A DNA stretch of 64,000 nt from Planctomycetota bacterium (GCA_024229395.1 JAAESM010000042.1:1-64000); one strand, 5' to 3'; counted from the stretch's first letter, positions 8,817 through 18,774 are shown. Notes: a model not told the origin generated them from the sequence alone. Program-made: numbers and translations.

Positions 8817-11162
8817 TCACTCCTCAGGCTGCGATTCTGTGCCTTCAGCTGGCTCTGATGGTGGTGCTGCCACTGGAGCTTCCGGCATAGGCATAGGTGG
8901 GGGCGATTTGCGTTCTTCATTGCCAGTCGGCGGGCTCGCAGCACGCATATCCTCCACGCTGGAACCGGCGACGAGCATCTCGAACTCGGCCTTGGTTACG
9001 TTTTCATAACGCATCAAGGCTGCAGTCACGCGCTCCATCAGATCGCGGTTCTCTTCCAAGGTCCGACGTGCTCGCTGATACTGCTCATCAAGCAACGCAC
9101 TGACCTCTTCATCGATGATCTTGGCAGTGGCAGGCGAGTGCTCCTTGCCCATGCCGTATTCATTGCCGAGGAAGTCGTTGCCTTGGCGTTCGCCATAGTT
9201 GATGGCGCCGAGCTTCTCACTCATACCCCAGTGGGTAATCATTTGACGTGCCAGGCTGGAGGCGCGTTGGATGTCGCTGGACGCACCGGTGGTGATGTCC
9301 TCGCAGAACAGCTCCTCGGCGAGACGACCACCGTAGAGACAACAAATCTCATCCAGCAAACGATTGCGCGACCAGTGCATGCGATCCTTCTCGGGCAAGA
9401 ACATCGTTGCACCCAGCGCCATGCCGCGTGGAATGATGGTGATCTTGTGGACCGGGTCGGTGTGCTTCATGAAGGCGTTGACCACCGCGTGGCCAGCCTC
9501 GTGATAAGCCGTGATGGTCTTGTCTTCCTCCTCCATCACGTGAGATTTCTTCTGGCGACCGAAACGCACCTTGTCGCGCGCTTCTTCCAGGTCGCCTTGA
9601 GTTACCCAAGTGTGTCCACGCATGGCGGCAAGAATGGCAGCTTCGTTGGTCAAAGCAGCAAGTTCCGCACCGGAGAAGCCAGGCGTGCCGCGCGCGATCA
9701 CGGCCAGATCAACGCTTGGATCAAGTTTCACGGCCTTGGTGTGTACGAGCAGGATCTTCTCACGGCCCTTGACATCAGGTAGGTCAATGACGATCTCGCG
9801 GTCGAAACGACCAGGGCGCAGCAAAGCACTATCTAGTACATCAGGGCGGTTGGTCGCAGCGATCACGATCACACGATCATCGCTGCTGAAGCCATCCATC
9901 TCGACCAGGATCGCGTTCAAGGTCTGTTCGCGCTCATCGTTGCCTCCACCCATGCCGGAGCCACGCTTGCGGCCGACGGCATCGATTTCATCGAGGAAGA
10001 TGATGCAGGGAGCTTCTTTGCGCGCGCCTTCGAATAGGTCACGGACACGGCTTGCACCCACACCGACGAACATCTCCACGAAGTCCGAACCGCTGATTGA
10101 GATGAACGGTACATCCGCTTCACCAGCGATGGCCTTGGCGAGCAAGGTCTTACCGGTTCCGGGAGGGCCCACCAACATCACGCCGCGGGGGATGCGACCA
10201 CCCAAGCGGGTGAACTTATCCGGGTTGCGCAAGAACTCGGTGATCTCAGACACCTCGTCTTTGGCTTCTTCAATGCCAGCGACATCATCAAAGGTCACGC
10301 CAGTACGGTTCTCCTTGTTGTAGACCGTGGCGCGCGACTTACCGAAACCAAGCATGCCTTGACCTTGGCCTTTCATCTGGCGCATGAACAGGAACCAGAA
10401 CAGCACCAAGAACAGCAGGATCGGGCCGAAACTCACCAGGATGGTGGTGAATGCGCTGGTGGACTCGGTGGTCAAGCCAGTGGCGGTGTCGAAAGTTAGG
10501 TCCGGCGCTATCTCAACATCGGCCTGCTTGAAGGCCTCTACCAAGCTGAGCATGTCGATCTCGGAATCATCGCTTGATGCGGACTCGATCTCGGCGTAAT
10601 GCTTGCCAGTTGCGTCGGCGTATTCCACGAAGAAACGCTGACGGTGCAACACCTTGCTCAGTGGATCCTTGGGGTCGCTGAGCGTCATGATGTGCAGCGG
10701 ATAACCCTTGATGGGCAGGATCGCGTTCGCAGGTCGTTCTTCAACGACTGGATCCTCACCTTCCACTTCCACTTCAACATCTGCGTTGGCAGCGGCTGGC
10801 GGCGTGTACATACGCTCCATGAAGGAGGCATATGGAATCGACCGGCTCATGCGTCGACTCTTGGCGTGGATCTTGCCGACGTCTTCCCACATCAAGCGCG
10901 TGTCAGGCACAGTGACCGAGTGGGTCTCCTCGTTCTTCAATCGGATCGAGAACGAAGTGTGCGAGTCATTGGCGCTGAAGGTGTCGACTTCGCCGGTGTA
11001 GAGGTCGACCCACAACTGGTCCATGCTCATGGGTGCGGTAGGCGAGTCGCTGCCGTAATAGGCAAGTGCGAGCAGCATGACTACCACAAGCCCGACGAGC
11101 ATTCCGCCGCCGCGCTTCTGTGGACCCTGTTCGGGGGTCGGTTCTTTATTTTCAGGATTCAT
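8817..11162 (-). CDS. ftsH: ATP-dependent zinc metalloprotease FtsH
   Basis: 781 residues. Two membrane segments (about 20-37 and 237-262) bracket a periplasmic domain of about 200 residues, longer than in E. coli. The AAA domain has Walker [14 protein letters not shown] (about 330), Walker [17 protein letters not shown], and the second-region-of-homology [20 protein letters not shown]. The M41 protease has HEAGHA (about 553), with [17 protein letters not shown] downstream. The C-terminal tail is Pro/Glu-rich. Function: membrane protein quality control. Position next to folP matches the E. coli ftsH-folP-glmM order. Confidence 0.97.
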   Translation of the reverse strand: MNPENKEPTPEQGPQKRGGGMLVGLVVVMLLALAYYGSDSPTAPMSMDQLWVDLYTGEVDTFSANDSHTSFSIRLKNEETHSVTVPDTRLMWEDVGKIHAKSRRMSRSIPYASFMERMYTPPAAANADVEVEVEGEDPVVEERPANAILPIKGYPLHIMTLSDPKDPLSKVLHRQRFFVEYADATGKHYAEIESASSDDSEIDMLSLVEAFKQADVEIAPDLTFDTATGLTTESTSAFTTILVSFGPILLFLVLFWFLFMRQMKGQGQGMLGFGKSRATVYNKENRTGVTFDDVAGIEEAKDEVSEITEFLRNPDKFTRLGGRIPRGVMLVGPPGTGKTLLAKAIAGEADVPFISISGSDFVEMFVGVGASRVRDLFEGARKEAPCIIFLDEIDAVGRKRGSGMGGGNDEREQTLNAILVEMDGFSSDDRVIVIAATNRPDVLDSALLRPGRFDREIVIDLPDVKGREKILLVHTKAVKLDPSVDLAVIARGTPGFSGAELAALTNEAAILAAMRGHTWVTQGDLEEARDKVRFGRQKKSHVMEEEDKTITAYHEAGHAVVNAFMKHTDPVHKITIIPRGMALGATMFLPEKDRMHWSRNRLLDEICCLYGGRLAEELFCEDITTGASSDIQRASSLARQMITHWGMSEKLGAINYGERQGNDFLGNEYGMGKEHSPATAKIIDEEVSALLDEQYQRARRTLEENRDLMERVTAALMRYENVTKAEFEMLVAGSSVEDMRAASPPTGNEERKSPPPMPMPEAPVAAPPSEPAEGTESQPEE

Positions 11163-11677
11163 TCTTTTTCCTGGGGGATGAGCGGTTGCTCCATTTGAGC
11201 ACCGACTTCTAAGGCGATCTGTTGGGCGATCTCAGAGATCAACTCGTCGAAGGCAAAATACGCGTCTTCATCGAGTGACGTTAGGAACTCCAAGGAACGC
11301 CGGATATTTCCTTCGCCGAGCAGGTTGCCTTGCGAATCCTCGAGTTGCCAATGCACACCCAAAGTGGAGATACCAACCGCTGCGCCACCAGAACGCAGTG
11401 CCAAGCGCGAACTGCGCCCGACGTCGGCAATGTCGGTCTTTAGGACAAGGTCGGAGCGACTCCCAGAGCCGAGTCGTACATCCAAAAGACGTTGGAGGTC
11501 GGCGCGGACGCCGCGAGTCAGTGGGGCTTCGAGGCCCAACCAACTGCTGTTATTGATGGCGGTAGGCACGGCAATGTTGCGGCCTTCGCCGATGTCGGGA
11601 CGCACCATCCTGTAGCCGCATGAGCCCAGGAGGGCGATCAGCAGCAAGGCTTGGATGCGTGGCAATCCGACAGTCAT
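11159..11677 (-). CDS. LptE-like LPS-assembly lipoprotein
   Basis: 172 residues from the ATG at 11677 (MTVGLPRIQALLLIALLGSCGYRMV). The lipobox LGSC is followed directly by GYRM, the usual start of mature LptE proteins (CGYxL/M). The remainder contains NIAVPTAINNSSWLGLE and alternating strands with a C-terminal helix ELISEIAQQIALEVG. LptE partners the LptD barrel in lipopolysaccharide transport. The open frame reaches 11779, but the upstream part is only a shadow of the TPR gene. It overlaps ftsH by 4 nt. Similarity is by pattern, so moderately secure. Confidence 0.75.
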   Translation of the reverse strand: MTVGLPRIQALLLIALLGSCGYRMVRPDIGEGRNIAVPTAINNSSWLGLEAPLTRGVRADLQRLLDVRLGSGSRSDLVLKTDIADVGRSSRLALRSGGAAVGISTLGVHWQLEDSQGNLLGEGNIRRSLEFLTSLDEDAYFAFDELISEIAQQIALEVGAQMEQPLIPQEKE

Positions 11678-12606
11678 CAGGAACCAGTAGGACGCTGCGG
11701 TAGTTCCGTGAGGCGGGCAGCGTTGATGGTGGCAGTTGGGGTGCCGGAGACGAGTTCCACGATCGAGGAATCGCCCCAAGAGGTCAGGCCGGAGCCCAGC
11801 GAGTAATGGTGGTGGGCACCATCCAAGTCGCCGATCTGACGGTAGTAATCGCCAACCTGCAAGTGAAATTTAGCCAGTAGGTCACGCGAGGTGAGCAGAT
11901 GTTGCTCAGCTTCCGCGCGATGCAGGCCTTCCGGGTAATTGTTGAGGTAGGCACCGAGTTGATCGATTGCGAACACCACGCCAGAGCCATTCAGCTTGTC
12001 TTCATCGACCAAGCGGAAGTGAGACATGGCCAAGCGGAAGGAAGCGCTATCTTCCCAGCCGAGGCCAGCGAACTGCGGCTGCAGTAGACCGGCGTAGAAG
12101 ACCCTGGCCTCGCGGTAGTCACCGTCGGAGTAGTGGTGCTCGGCGACGCGTGCCATCGATTCGGCGCGCAGGCTGGTAGTGGTTCCCAGCAGTGCCAAGT
12201 TCTCCAGGGTCAGGATTCCGCGACTGCGGTCGGTGAAGATCCACATGAAGCGGAGGTCGCCATCCAACAACTGGGTGCCGTAATCGAGCAGCGACTGCTC
12301 GGCGGCGCGCGCGTTGTCGGCCGGACCGATCTGGGTCATGTAGGCCTCGTAGTAGCGGATCGCACTGCTCCAATCGCCATCGGCATCGGCGATGTGGGCG
12401 CGCAGCAGGTTGAAGTCACGCTGAGTAGCGAGGTCGAAGTCTTCGACTTCAAGGTTACCGAGTAGATCGTCGGCGCCGTCGAAATCGCCTTGGGCGGCCA
12501 GTTCTTGGGCTGCAGCGATGTCGTGGATGGATAGTTGTTGCGGCTCGCTAGCGCAGGAGCAAGCAAGAGCAGTAACAACAAGAAGGCTAGTGTGGATTTT
12601 CTTCAC
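11677..12606 (-). CDS. TPR-containing lipoprotein
   Basis: 309 residues from a GTG at 12606 that overlaps the recO stop (GTGA). The start gives VKKIHTSLLVVTALACSCAS, a lipoprotein signal with Cys near residues 16-18. The mature part is made of helical pairs with TPR-like pattern (AAAQELAAQGDFDGADDLLG; YYEAYMTQIGPADNARAAEQ; VGDYYRQIGDLDGAHHHYSL). BamD-type outer membrane assembly factors look similar, but I see no specific signature. The neighbouring LptE-like lipoprotein suggests an envelope role. Upstream in-frame codons to 12867 only mirror recO. Confidence 0.75.
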   Translation of the reverse strand: MKKIHTSLLVVTALACSCASEPQQLSIHDIAAAQELAAQGDFDGADDLLGNLEVEDFDLATQRDFNLLRAHIADADGDWSSAIRYYEAYMTQIGPADNARAAEQSLLDYGTQLLDGDLRFMWIFTDRSRGILTLENLALLGTTTSLRAESMARVAEHHYSDGDYREARVFYAGLLQPQFAGLGWEDSASFRLAMSHFRLVDEDKLNGSGVVFAIDQLGAYLNNYPEGLHRAEAEQHLLTSRDLLAKFHLQVGDYYRQIGDLDGAHHHYSLGSGLTSWGDSSIVELVSGTPTATINAARLTELPQRPTGS

Positions 12607-13358
12607 GGACGACGGGTGGTGCGTGCGGCGCGGCGGTGCAGCAAGTGCCACGCCTTGGGCGGGCGTTCCAGGTGGTAGTGCAGGAATTCGCCCAAGATTG
12701 TAAGGCATTGTTCGACTTCCCCAAGGTTTGCGGCGGCGTGCTTTTGCGGCTGGTCGCGCAGGTGGCGGAGGACGGCCAAGGTGGTGGGGCTGAGGCGCCG
12801 CGCATGCACATCCGGGCGGTTGCCATCGGGGGGCACGACTAGGCCGCCAGAAGCTGGTGAGAACCACATTTGAGCACCGCCTGAGGTGCCTGACTGGAGT
12901 TCTAGGTCTGGCTGTAAGCCTAGCTCTGCAAGGCCTTTAAGTAGGGATGCCAGGAGCAGAGAGGGGGTTCTAGCACCATTGGCGAGCTGTTCCAGATTGC
13001 TTTGCAGCCAAAGGAACAAGGCGGCAGCGGATTGCCCCGGCGGAGAGCCCAATTCGGCCAGTTCTGCCAGCACTCCAGCTGCGGCTAGGCGCTGCTGATC
13101 ACAGGAAAGGCCGGACATGCGGTCGAGCAGACGGCATTTATAGAGATTCTGCATTTCAGCGCCTTCGCGGCCACCAAACTCCAGCTCGACCAGGGCCCAG
13201 GTATCCAAGATGCCTAGCGAACCGCTCTTGAGCTTGTTCACCCCTTTGGCCAGTAGCGAAACGGTGCCCACATCCGGGGTCAACGCACGCACCACCATGG
13301 AATTCTCGGAGTAGGGCCAGCGTCTCAGCACGATGGCGGGACAGCGACGTCTTCTCAC
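12603..13358 (-). CDS. recO: DNA repair protein RecO
   Basis: 251 residues. N-terminal OB-fold features are visible: AIVLRRWPYSENSMVVRALTPDVGTVSLLAKGVNKLKSGSLG is typical of RecO (shown here only to mark residues 9-50, key pieces AIVLR, ENS, LTP, G-x-LAKGV). A helical C-terminal region follows (residues 85-250) without a clear zinc knuckle. RecO loads RecA in the RecFOR pathway. It overlaps both neighbours by 4 nt. The product ends ARTTRRP. Confidence 0.85.
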   Translation of the reverse strand: MRRRRCPAIVLRRWPYSENSMVVRALTPDVGTVSLLAKGVNKLKSGSLGILDTWALVELEFGGREGAEMQNLYKCRLLDRMSGLSCDQQRLAAAGVLAELAELGSPPGQSAAALFLWLQSNLEQLANGARTPSLLLASLLKGLAELGLQPDLELQSGTSGGAQMWFSPASGGLVVPPDGNRPDVHARRLSPTTLAVLRHLRDQPQKHAAANLGEVEQCLTILGEFLHYHLERPPKAWHLLHRRAARTTRRP

Positions 13359-14665
13359 GCTGCGGTGCCGCCGTCGAGATGAGCGCGGCGTTCCAGACGA
13401 ACATTGTGGATGCGGCGGTCGTCGGCCTCGAGGACCTCGATGTGAATGCCATCGATATCGAGATGTTCGCCGGCGGTGGGAATGTGGCCAAAGCGATCGA
13501 ACAGCAAACCGGCGATGGTGTCGTAGTCTTCGTCTTCGGGTAGGTCCGAATCGAATGTCTCGTTGAGGTCATAGATACTCACGCGACCTTCAACCTCGAG
13601 CACGTTGTCGTTGACCTGCACGATGCGCGCGGTCTCTTCCGAATCATCGTGTTCATCTTGAATCTCGCCAACGATTTCCTCGAGCAAGTCTTCGATCGTG
13701 ACCACCCCTGCGGTGCCGCCGTATTCGTCGACCACCACGGCCAAGTGGATGCGCTTTTGACGCATTTCCTCGAGCAGGTCCGGCACTTCCTTAGTCTCCG
13801 GCACGAAGTAAGGCTCGCGCATGTAGTCCTCGACCTTTTCATCGGTCAGCGCGCCACCAGCAAGTTGCACCTGCATCAGATCCTTCAGATAGAGCACGCC
13901 GCGGACGTCATCGAGATCCTTGGCATAGACCGGGATCCGCGAATGGCCTTCGTCTAGGGCTAATTGGAGGAAGCCGTGCAAGGTGGTGCCGACCGGTGCC
14001 GCGGTCAATTCGGTACGCGGCGTCATGGTGCTGGCCGCATCTGCGTCGGAAAGGTCGATCACGCGACCGATCATGCGTCGTTCACTTTCGCCAAGTTCCT
14101 CATCACGATCGTGGTCGGCGGCCACATCGATCAGCTCGGCGGTGAGAGTCTCGCCATTGTTCTCCGTTGCGCCGGCGCCGAGCAAGTGCAGCGCGCGTTC
14201 GAACAGGATGGTCAACGGGCGCAGCAGGATCGTCAGTACGATCGCTAGCGGCATGGTCGACAACACCAAGCGGCGCGCACGTTGACGAAGGACCAAAGCC
14301 GGGAATGCTTCCAGGGCCAAGCCACCGAAAAGACCAATGCCAAGGCCCACTGGCCAGCGCTGCAAGGAATCCAAGGAGTCGACCGCGCGCACCAACATCA
14401 TGATGGCGGCGGCGAGCAGGAAAAGTCGCGCCAGGCCGGCTGCCGAAGGCAACGATGGGTGTTTCTCGAGCTGGACCTCGACGCGCTCGACGGTGTCTTC
14501 CCCAAGCCCTTCGAGCAGGCGTTGGCGGCCTTGGTCCTGCAACAATGTGCGCAACCCACCCAATGTTGCACCGAGCACCAATAGGAGGGACGGCAACACG
14601 AACGGTAGGTCGGCTGGCGCGGCGTTGGCCGCTTCGATGGCGCCAAGGAGGGCGGTAGGTATCAA
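13355..14665 (-). CDS. CNNM/CorC-type protein with CBS pair and transporter-associated domain
   Basis: 436 residues. The N-terminal half is hydrophobic with several membrane segments (LPFVLPSLLLVLGATLGGL; LARLFLLAAAIMMLVRAV; LGIGLFGGLALEAFPALVL; MPLAIVLTILLRPLTILF), as in DUF21. A Bateman CBS pair follows (MTPRTELTAAPVG; SRIPVYAKDLDDVRGVLYLK; HLAVVVDEYGGTAGVVTIED), then a CorC/HlyC domain (DYDTIAGLLFDRFGHIPTAGE). Such proteins act in Mg2+/Co2+ efflux or membrane ion homeostasis. It is the first gene of the ten-gene operon. The start is TTG at 14665 and could be slightly downstream. Confidence 0.88.
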   Translation of the reverse strand: MIPTALLGAIEAANAAPADLPFVLPSLLLVLGATLGGLRTLLQDQGRQRLLEGLGEDTVERVEVQLEKHPSLPSAAGLARLFLLAAAIMMLVRAVDSLDSLQRWPVGLGIGLFGGLALEAFPALVLRQRARRLVLSTMPLAIVLTILLRPLTILFERALHLLGAGATENNGETLTAELIDVAADHDRDEELGESERRMIGRVIDLSDADAASTMTPRTELTAAPVGTTLHGFLQLALDEGHSRIPVYAKDLDDVRGVLYLKDLMQVQLAGGALTDEKVEDYMREPYFVPETKEVPDLLEEMRQKRIHLAVVVDEYGGTAGVVTIEDLLEEIVGEIQDEHDDSEETARIVQVNDNVLEVEGRVSIYDLNETFDSDLPEDEDYDTIAGLLFDRFGHIPTAGEHLDIDGIHIEVLEADDRRIHNVRLERRAHLDGGTAA

Positions 14666-14731
14666 AATGGGCGGTCGCGTTGGTGACCAGACCTAATAAT
14701 ACACATTTACGAGCTCTGGTACTCTGCGCGC

Positions 14732-15226
14732 ATGCTTTTCGCGTGTTTGTGTTTTGGTCTGGCCTCGGCGAGCCTCCTTGATACGGCCCTGGCCGCTTCG
14801 CCTTGGCAAAAATCTGCCGCCCCCGATCAGCCGGGGCTTGAAGTCACTTCCAACATCTTGCCTGTGGTCGAAGTCTCTGCTGACAACACCAAGCAGCTGA
14901 ACCTGGTCTATGGAATGCAGGGACCTGCAAGCCTGCCGGAGCTTCAAGGCCAGACGGTGGATCTTGGCAACGAAGGATTTGGCACCATCGCAACTACCAG
15001 CGCCAGACTGTACCCAGGCATGTGGTTATTCAAGATGCGCAGCGATGATGGCGTGCGCGTCACCGTCGACGGCAAGGTCCTGCTGGAGAACTGGACTTGG
15101 CATGGGCCGACGATCAATGAGGCGGTCTTGGAGGTCGTCGGCAGCGAGGCCAAGGAGATCGTGGTCGAGCATTTCGAGATGGATGGATACGCCACCTTGG
15201 AGCTGCAGATCTCGCCAATGCCTTAG
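14732..15226 (+). CDS. Small secreted PA14-like protein
   Basis: 164 residues with a signal peptide (MLFACLCFGLASASLLDTALA). The mature part resembles the core of a PA14 carbohydrate-binding domain: ARLYPGMWLFKMRSDDGVRV, then VDGKVLLENWTWHG and a closing strand YATLELQI. It is shorter than a full PA14 domain. A TACTCT hexamer (14720-14725) lies 6 nt before the ATG. It is transcribed divergently from the long minus-strand operon. Probable extracellular or periplasmic sugar-binding role. Confidence 0.7.
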   Translation: MLFACLCFGLASASLLDTALAASPWQKSAAPDQPGLEVTSNILPVVEVSADNTKQLNLVYGMQGPASLPELQGQTVDLGNEGFGTIATTSARLYPGMWLFKMRSDDGVRVTVDGKVLLENWTWHGPTINEAVLEVVGSEAKEIVVEHFEMDGYATLELQISPMP

Positions 15227-15240
15227 ATAGGTCTAACGCG

Positions 15241-15253
15241 TACAATCTAGCGG
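15241..15253 (+). promoter_or_regulatory. -10 element and leaderless start of hutI
   Basis: TACAAT (15241-15246) is followed by 7 nt and then the ATG at 15254. No Shine-Dalgarno sequence lies between, so transcription would start at or next to the start codon. No good -35 is visible. Confidence 0.5.
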
Positions 15254-16477
15254 ATGTCCACCAAGCACTGCCAGTTGCTGATTCATGGTGCCGCCGAGGT
15301 CGTTTCCTGGGATCCGCAAGCACCAACCAATGCCGATTCTGTCGTGGTTCACGATGGCAAGATCGCCGCGGTCGGCGTGGAGCAGGAGTTGCGCAAGACG
15401 TGGCAACCTTTCGGTGAGATCAACGCCTTTGGTGGTGTGATCGCTCCAGGTTTCGTGGATGGCCATGTGCATCCGGTGTTCGCCGTTGGTCGCGCCGAAG
15501 AATTCGATTGGCGCGCGCAAGGCGTGGATTACTTGGAGATCGCAGCGCGGGGTGGTGGCATTCTTTCAAGCGTGCGCAATGTGCGTGAGGCCAATCCGGA
15601 AGACCTGTTCGATACTGTTTGCGCGCACCTGCGTCGCATGCGGCACCATGGCACTACCAGCATGGAAGGCAAGTCCGGTTATGGCTTGTCGACAGAAGAT
15701 GAGTTGAAGTCGCTGCAGATCCTGGCACGCGCCGGTGATGCGGTTGGCATGGAAGTCTTCCCGACTTTCCTTGGCGCGCATATGTTCCCGGAGGAATACC
15801 GCGACAACCAAGAAGCCTATATGGATTTGTTGTGCAAGGAGATGTTGCCCGCAGTCAAGGAGCAAGGCATTGCGCGCGCGGCCGACATCTTCATCGAGCA
15901 GGGGGCATTCAATGTCGAGCAAGCGCGCCGTTATTGCGAGCGCGCCATAGAGCTCGGATTCAAGTTGCGCATTCATGCCGATCAGTTTCATCAGATTGGC
16001 GGCGTGGAGCTGGCGGTGGAACTTGGTGCTGAGTGCGTCGATCACTTGGAGGTGTTGTCCGACAGCGGTCTCGAAGCAATGGCCTTGAGTGGCAAGACCT
16101 ATGCCGGTCTATTGCCGTCGGTGCCACACTTCCTGCGCCAAAAGGAAGACGCTCCAGCGCGCAAGTTATTGCAGGCTGGTGTGCCGTACTTCATCGCCAC
16201 GGATTTCAATCCTGGCTCGAGCTATACGCCAAGCTTGCCCGAGGCTGCGCACTTCGGTCGCATTCGCCTGAACCTGACCGCCGCCGAGGTCATGCATGGG
16301 GTCACTTTGGGTGCTGCTTCAAGCCTCGGCATCGACAACCGCAAAGGCCACCTGCGCCCCGGCGCCGACGCCGACCTCGTCGTCCTTGCCCTTCCTGACC
16401 TGTTTCACTTCGGATACGCATTTGGCGAGAATCCAGTTTCACAGGTAGTATGCAAGGGTGATGTCGTGCGTTTCTAA
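15254..16477 (+). CDS. hutI: Imidazolonepropionase
   Basis: 407 residues. Metal-dependent amidohydrolase that opens 4-imidazolone-5-propanoate to N-formimino-glutamate, the third step of histidine degradation. Motifs: APGFVDGHVHPVFAVGR (metal-binding His pair), the family tag TTSMEGKSGYGL, LRIHADQFHQIGG, ECVDHLEVLSD and FIATDFNPGSSYTPSLP. Length is normal. It stands alone: no hutH, hutU or hutG is in this window. It overlaps the following gene by 17 nt. Confidence 0.95.
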   Translation: MSTKHCQLLIHGAAEVVSWDPQAPTNADSVVVHDGKIAAVGVEQELRKTWQPFGEINAFGGVIAPGFVDGHVHPVFAVGRAEEFDWRAQGVDYLEIAARGGGILSSVRNVREANPEDLFDTVCAHLRRMRHHGTTSMEGKSGYGLSTEDELKSLQILARAGDAVGMEVFPTFLGAHMFPEEYRDNQEAYMDLLCKEMLPAVKEQGIARAADIFIEQGAFNVEQARRYCERAIELGFKLRIHADQFHQIGGVELAVELGAECVDHLEVLSDSGLEAMALSGKTYAGLLPSVPHFLRQKEDAPARKLLQAGVPYFIATDFNPGSSYTPSLPEAAHFGRIRLNLTAAEVMHGVTLGAASSLGIDNRKGHLRPGADADLVVLALPDLFHFGYAFGENPVSQVVCKGDVVRF

Positions 16478-17615
16478 GCTCCTCCCACTGCTCGCGCTTG
16501 CTGCCTGCGCTGCGCCCGTTCCCGCTCAAACCGGATACACCGTTGAGGCTGCGCCGGAGTGGACCAGCAAGTTCGATACTACTTCCGGTTGGACTGGCGC
16601 CGATGGCATCTTTTCCTTCCCACTGGATGGCAATGACAGTCCCGGTGGCGTGAGCCGCGCCGGCAGCCTGTTCGTATTCAGCGACTCATTCATCGGCGAC
16701 GTCGATGGTGCAGGTGTGCGCACAAACACCAAGATGATCAACAACACTATGGGCTTCATGCCGAAGAATGGCATGGCGCAAGGCGTGAAGTTCTTCTGGG
16801 ATGACACCGGTTCGGAGCCTGCCGCGATATTCACCCCCGGTACGCCGCTTTCGCAACCTGATGATTGGTATTGGTTCTCCGATGGCGTGATTATCGGCGA
16901 CAAGTTCCACTTGCTTGCCTTGCGCATGGAACATAACGATGGTGCACCGGGTTGGAACTTTCAGCGTGCTGGCATGACCTTGTTCACGATCCCGAAGCAA
17001 GGTCCGTACACACGTGCGTCCGTCACCGAGGTCGACACGCCGCTGGCCATCGCGCCGTCGGCAAACTACAGCGGTGCATTCTTTGGTGCAGGCATCATGG
17101 CCAACACCGTCGAAGCTGGTGCACTGAACCCCGACGGTTATGTCTATGTCTATGGATCTCAAGAGGATCCGTTGAACAAGAAACTGCTTGTGGCGCGGGT
17201 GCTTCCTCAGCATTTTGAGAACTTCAGCGAATACCGCTATTGGGACGGTAGTACTTGGAATACCGACATCAACAGTTGTGCTGAGATGAGTGGGCGGATC
17301 TCCAATGAGTTGTCAGTCACGCCGATTCCGGATGGGCGCTACGCCTTGATCTTCTCGCTCGACACGATGTCGAATAAAGTGGCCATGAAGACCTCGCAGA
17401 ATCCATGGGGGCCGTTCACCAACACCGAGATCCTGTGGAATATTCCAGTGCCGGATTCGCCGAGTGTTTACACCTACAACGCCAAGGCGCATCCGCACCT
17501 TTCGGAGCCGGGGGAATTGCTGATCAGCTACAACGTCAACGCTTGGGATTTCTGGGACCATTTCCGATTCGCGGATATCTATCGTCCACGTTTCATCAAG
17601 TTAATCTGGCAGTAG
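16461..17615 (+). CDS. Secreted beta-propeller-like protein (DUF4185/DUF5005 type)
   Basis: 384 residues. The ATG at 16461 gives a signal peptide (MSCVSKLLPLLALAACAAPVPAQT), with a possible lipobox-like ACAA; a GTG directly upstream is also in frame. The mature protein has repeated W/F-S-D-G blades (SLFVFSDSFIGDVDG; WYWFSDGVIIGDKFHLLALR; YVYVYGSQEDP; RYALIFSLD; AHPHLSEPGELLISYNVN), typical of five-bladed propellers related to glycoside-active enzymes. No catalytic residues can be assigned. The product would be exported. Confidence 0.75.
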   Translation: MSCVSKLLPLLALAACAAPVPAQTGYTVEAAPEWTSKFDTTSGWTGADGIFSFPLDGNDSPGGVSRAGSLFVFSDSFIGDVDGAGVRTNTKMINNTMGFMPKNGMAQGVKFFWDDTGSEPAAIFTPGTPLSQPDDWYWFSDGVIIGDKFHLLALRMEHNDGAPGWNFQRAGMTLFTIPKQGPYTRASVTEVDTPLAIAPSANYSGAFFGAGIMANTVEAGALNPDGYVYVYGSQEDPLNKKLLVARVLPQHFENFSEYRYWDGSTWNTDINSCAEMSGRISNELSVTPIPDGRYALIFSLDTMSNKVAMKTSQNPWGPFTNTEILWNIPVPDSPSVYTYNAKAHPHLSEPGELLISYNVNAWDFWDHFRFADIYRPRFIKLIWQ

Positions 17616-17646
17616 GGCCGGGCGGCGTCGGTACACTTCCCTCTTC

Positions 17647-18774
17647 ATGGCTTCCATCCTCGTTCTCGGCGCCGGCATGGTCGGCAGCGCCATGATCCTC
17701 GACCTAGCGAATCGTCACCAGGTTGTGGCCACGGATTTCAACGCTGCGGCCTTTGAGCAATTCCATGGAAAGGCCAATATCACGGTCCAAACCCTAGATT
17801 GCACCGATCACGCGGCGATCAAGGCTGCTACTGCCAAGGTCGATCTTGTGGTCTGCGCCGTGCCAGGTGCAATCGGTTTCAGCACCTTGCAGTGCTTGAT
17901 CGAGACTGGCACAAAGGTCGCGGATATTTCCTTCTTCCCGGAGGAATCGCTCGACCTTAATGAACTCGCCAAGCAGACCGGTGCCGTCGTCATCACCGAC
18001 ATCGGTGTGGCTCCCGGATTGGACAACCTGATCCTCGGTCACCACGATGCACAAATGCAGGTGCAGTCCTTCGAGTGCCTGGTCGGCGGCCTGCCTGTGC
18101 AGCGCGCCATGCCATTCCAGTACAAGGCACCGTTTTCGCCAGCCGATGTGGTCGAGGAATACCTGCGTCCGGCGCGTTTGGTCGAAAACGGTGTTGAGGT
18201 CGTGAAGCCAGCATTGTCCGAGCCTGAGTACATTGACTTCGATGGCGTCGGCACATTGGAGGCATTCAACACGGATGGCCTCCGTAGCTTGATTCGCACC
18301 TGCCCTCACATTCCGGACATGTGCGAACGCACCTTGCGTTATCCCGGTCACCGCGAGTTGATGTGGTCGATGCGCGAGGCAGGCTTCCTTTCCGATGAAC
18401 CGATTACGGTTGGGGGAGTGCAGGCCACGCCGCGCGAATTCACTTCAGCGATTCTTTTCGATCAGTGGAAGTTGCATCCAGGCGAAGCCGAGCTGACGGT
18501 GATGCGCGTGACCGTAGAGGGCACACAAGATGGCAAGCCGATCAAGCATGTTTGGCATCTTGATGATCGCACCGACCCGGTCACTGGCACATCGTCGATG
18601 GCACGCACGACTGGCTACACATGTACCGCAGCCGTGGAGCTACTGCTCGATGGCGATTGGGTAACGCCAGGGGTTTCTCCTGGCGAGATCGTTGGGCGTG
18701 TACCCGGCCTATTCGACAAGGTATGTGCCCATCTGGCACAACGCCATGTCAATCTGCAGCATCACTGCGAGTGA
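17647..18774 (+). CDS. Saccharopine dehydrogenase-like oxidoreductase
   Basis: 375 residues. N-terminal Rossmann fold with SILVLGAGMVGSAMILDLA (GxGxxG at residues 8-13), followed by DLVVCAVPGAIG and DIGVAPGLDNLI. The second domain carries TLRYPGHRELMWSM, characteristic of the saccharopine/lysine-6-dehydrogenase branch. It may oxidise lysine or saccharopine, but substrate cannot be read from the sequence. A TACACT hexamer (17632-17637) lies 9 nt before the ATG. Confidence 0.85.
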   Translation: MASILVLGAGMVGSAMILDLANRHQVVATDFNAAAFEQFHGKANITVQTLDCTDHAAIKAATAKVDLVVCAVPGAIGFSTLQCLIETGTKVADISFFPEESLDLNELAKQTGAVVITDIGVAPGLDNLILGHHDAQMQVQSFECLVGGLPVQRAMPFQYKAPFSPADVVEEYLRPARLVENGVEVVKPALSEPEYIDFDGVGTLEAFNTDGLRSLIRTCPHIPDMCERTLRYPGHRELMWSMREAGFLSDEPITVGGVQATPREFTSAILFDQWKLHPGEAELTVMRVTVEGTQDGKPIKHVWHLDDRTDPVTGTSSMARTTGYTCTAAVELLLDGDWVTPGVSPGEIVGRVPGLFDKVCAHLAQRHVNLQHHCE

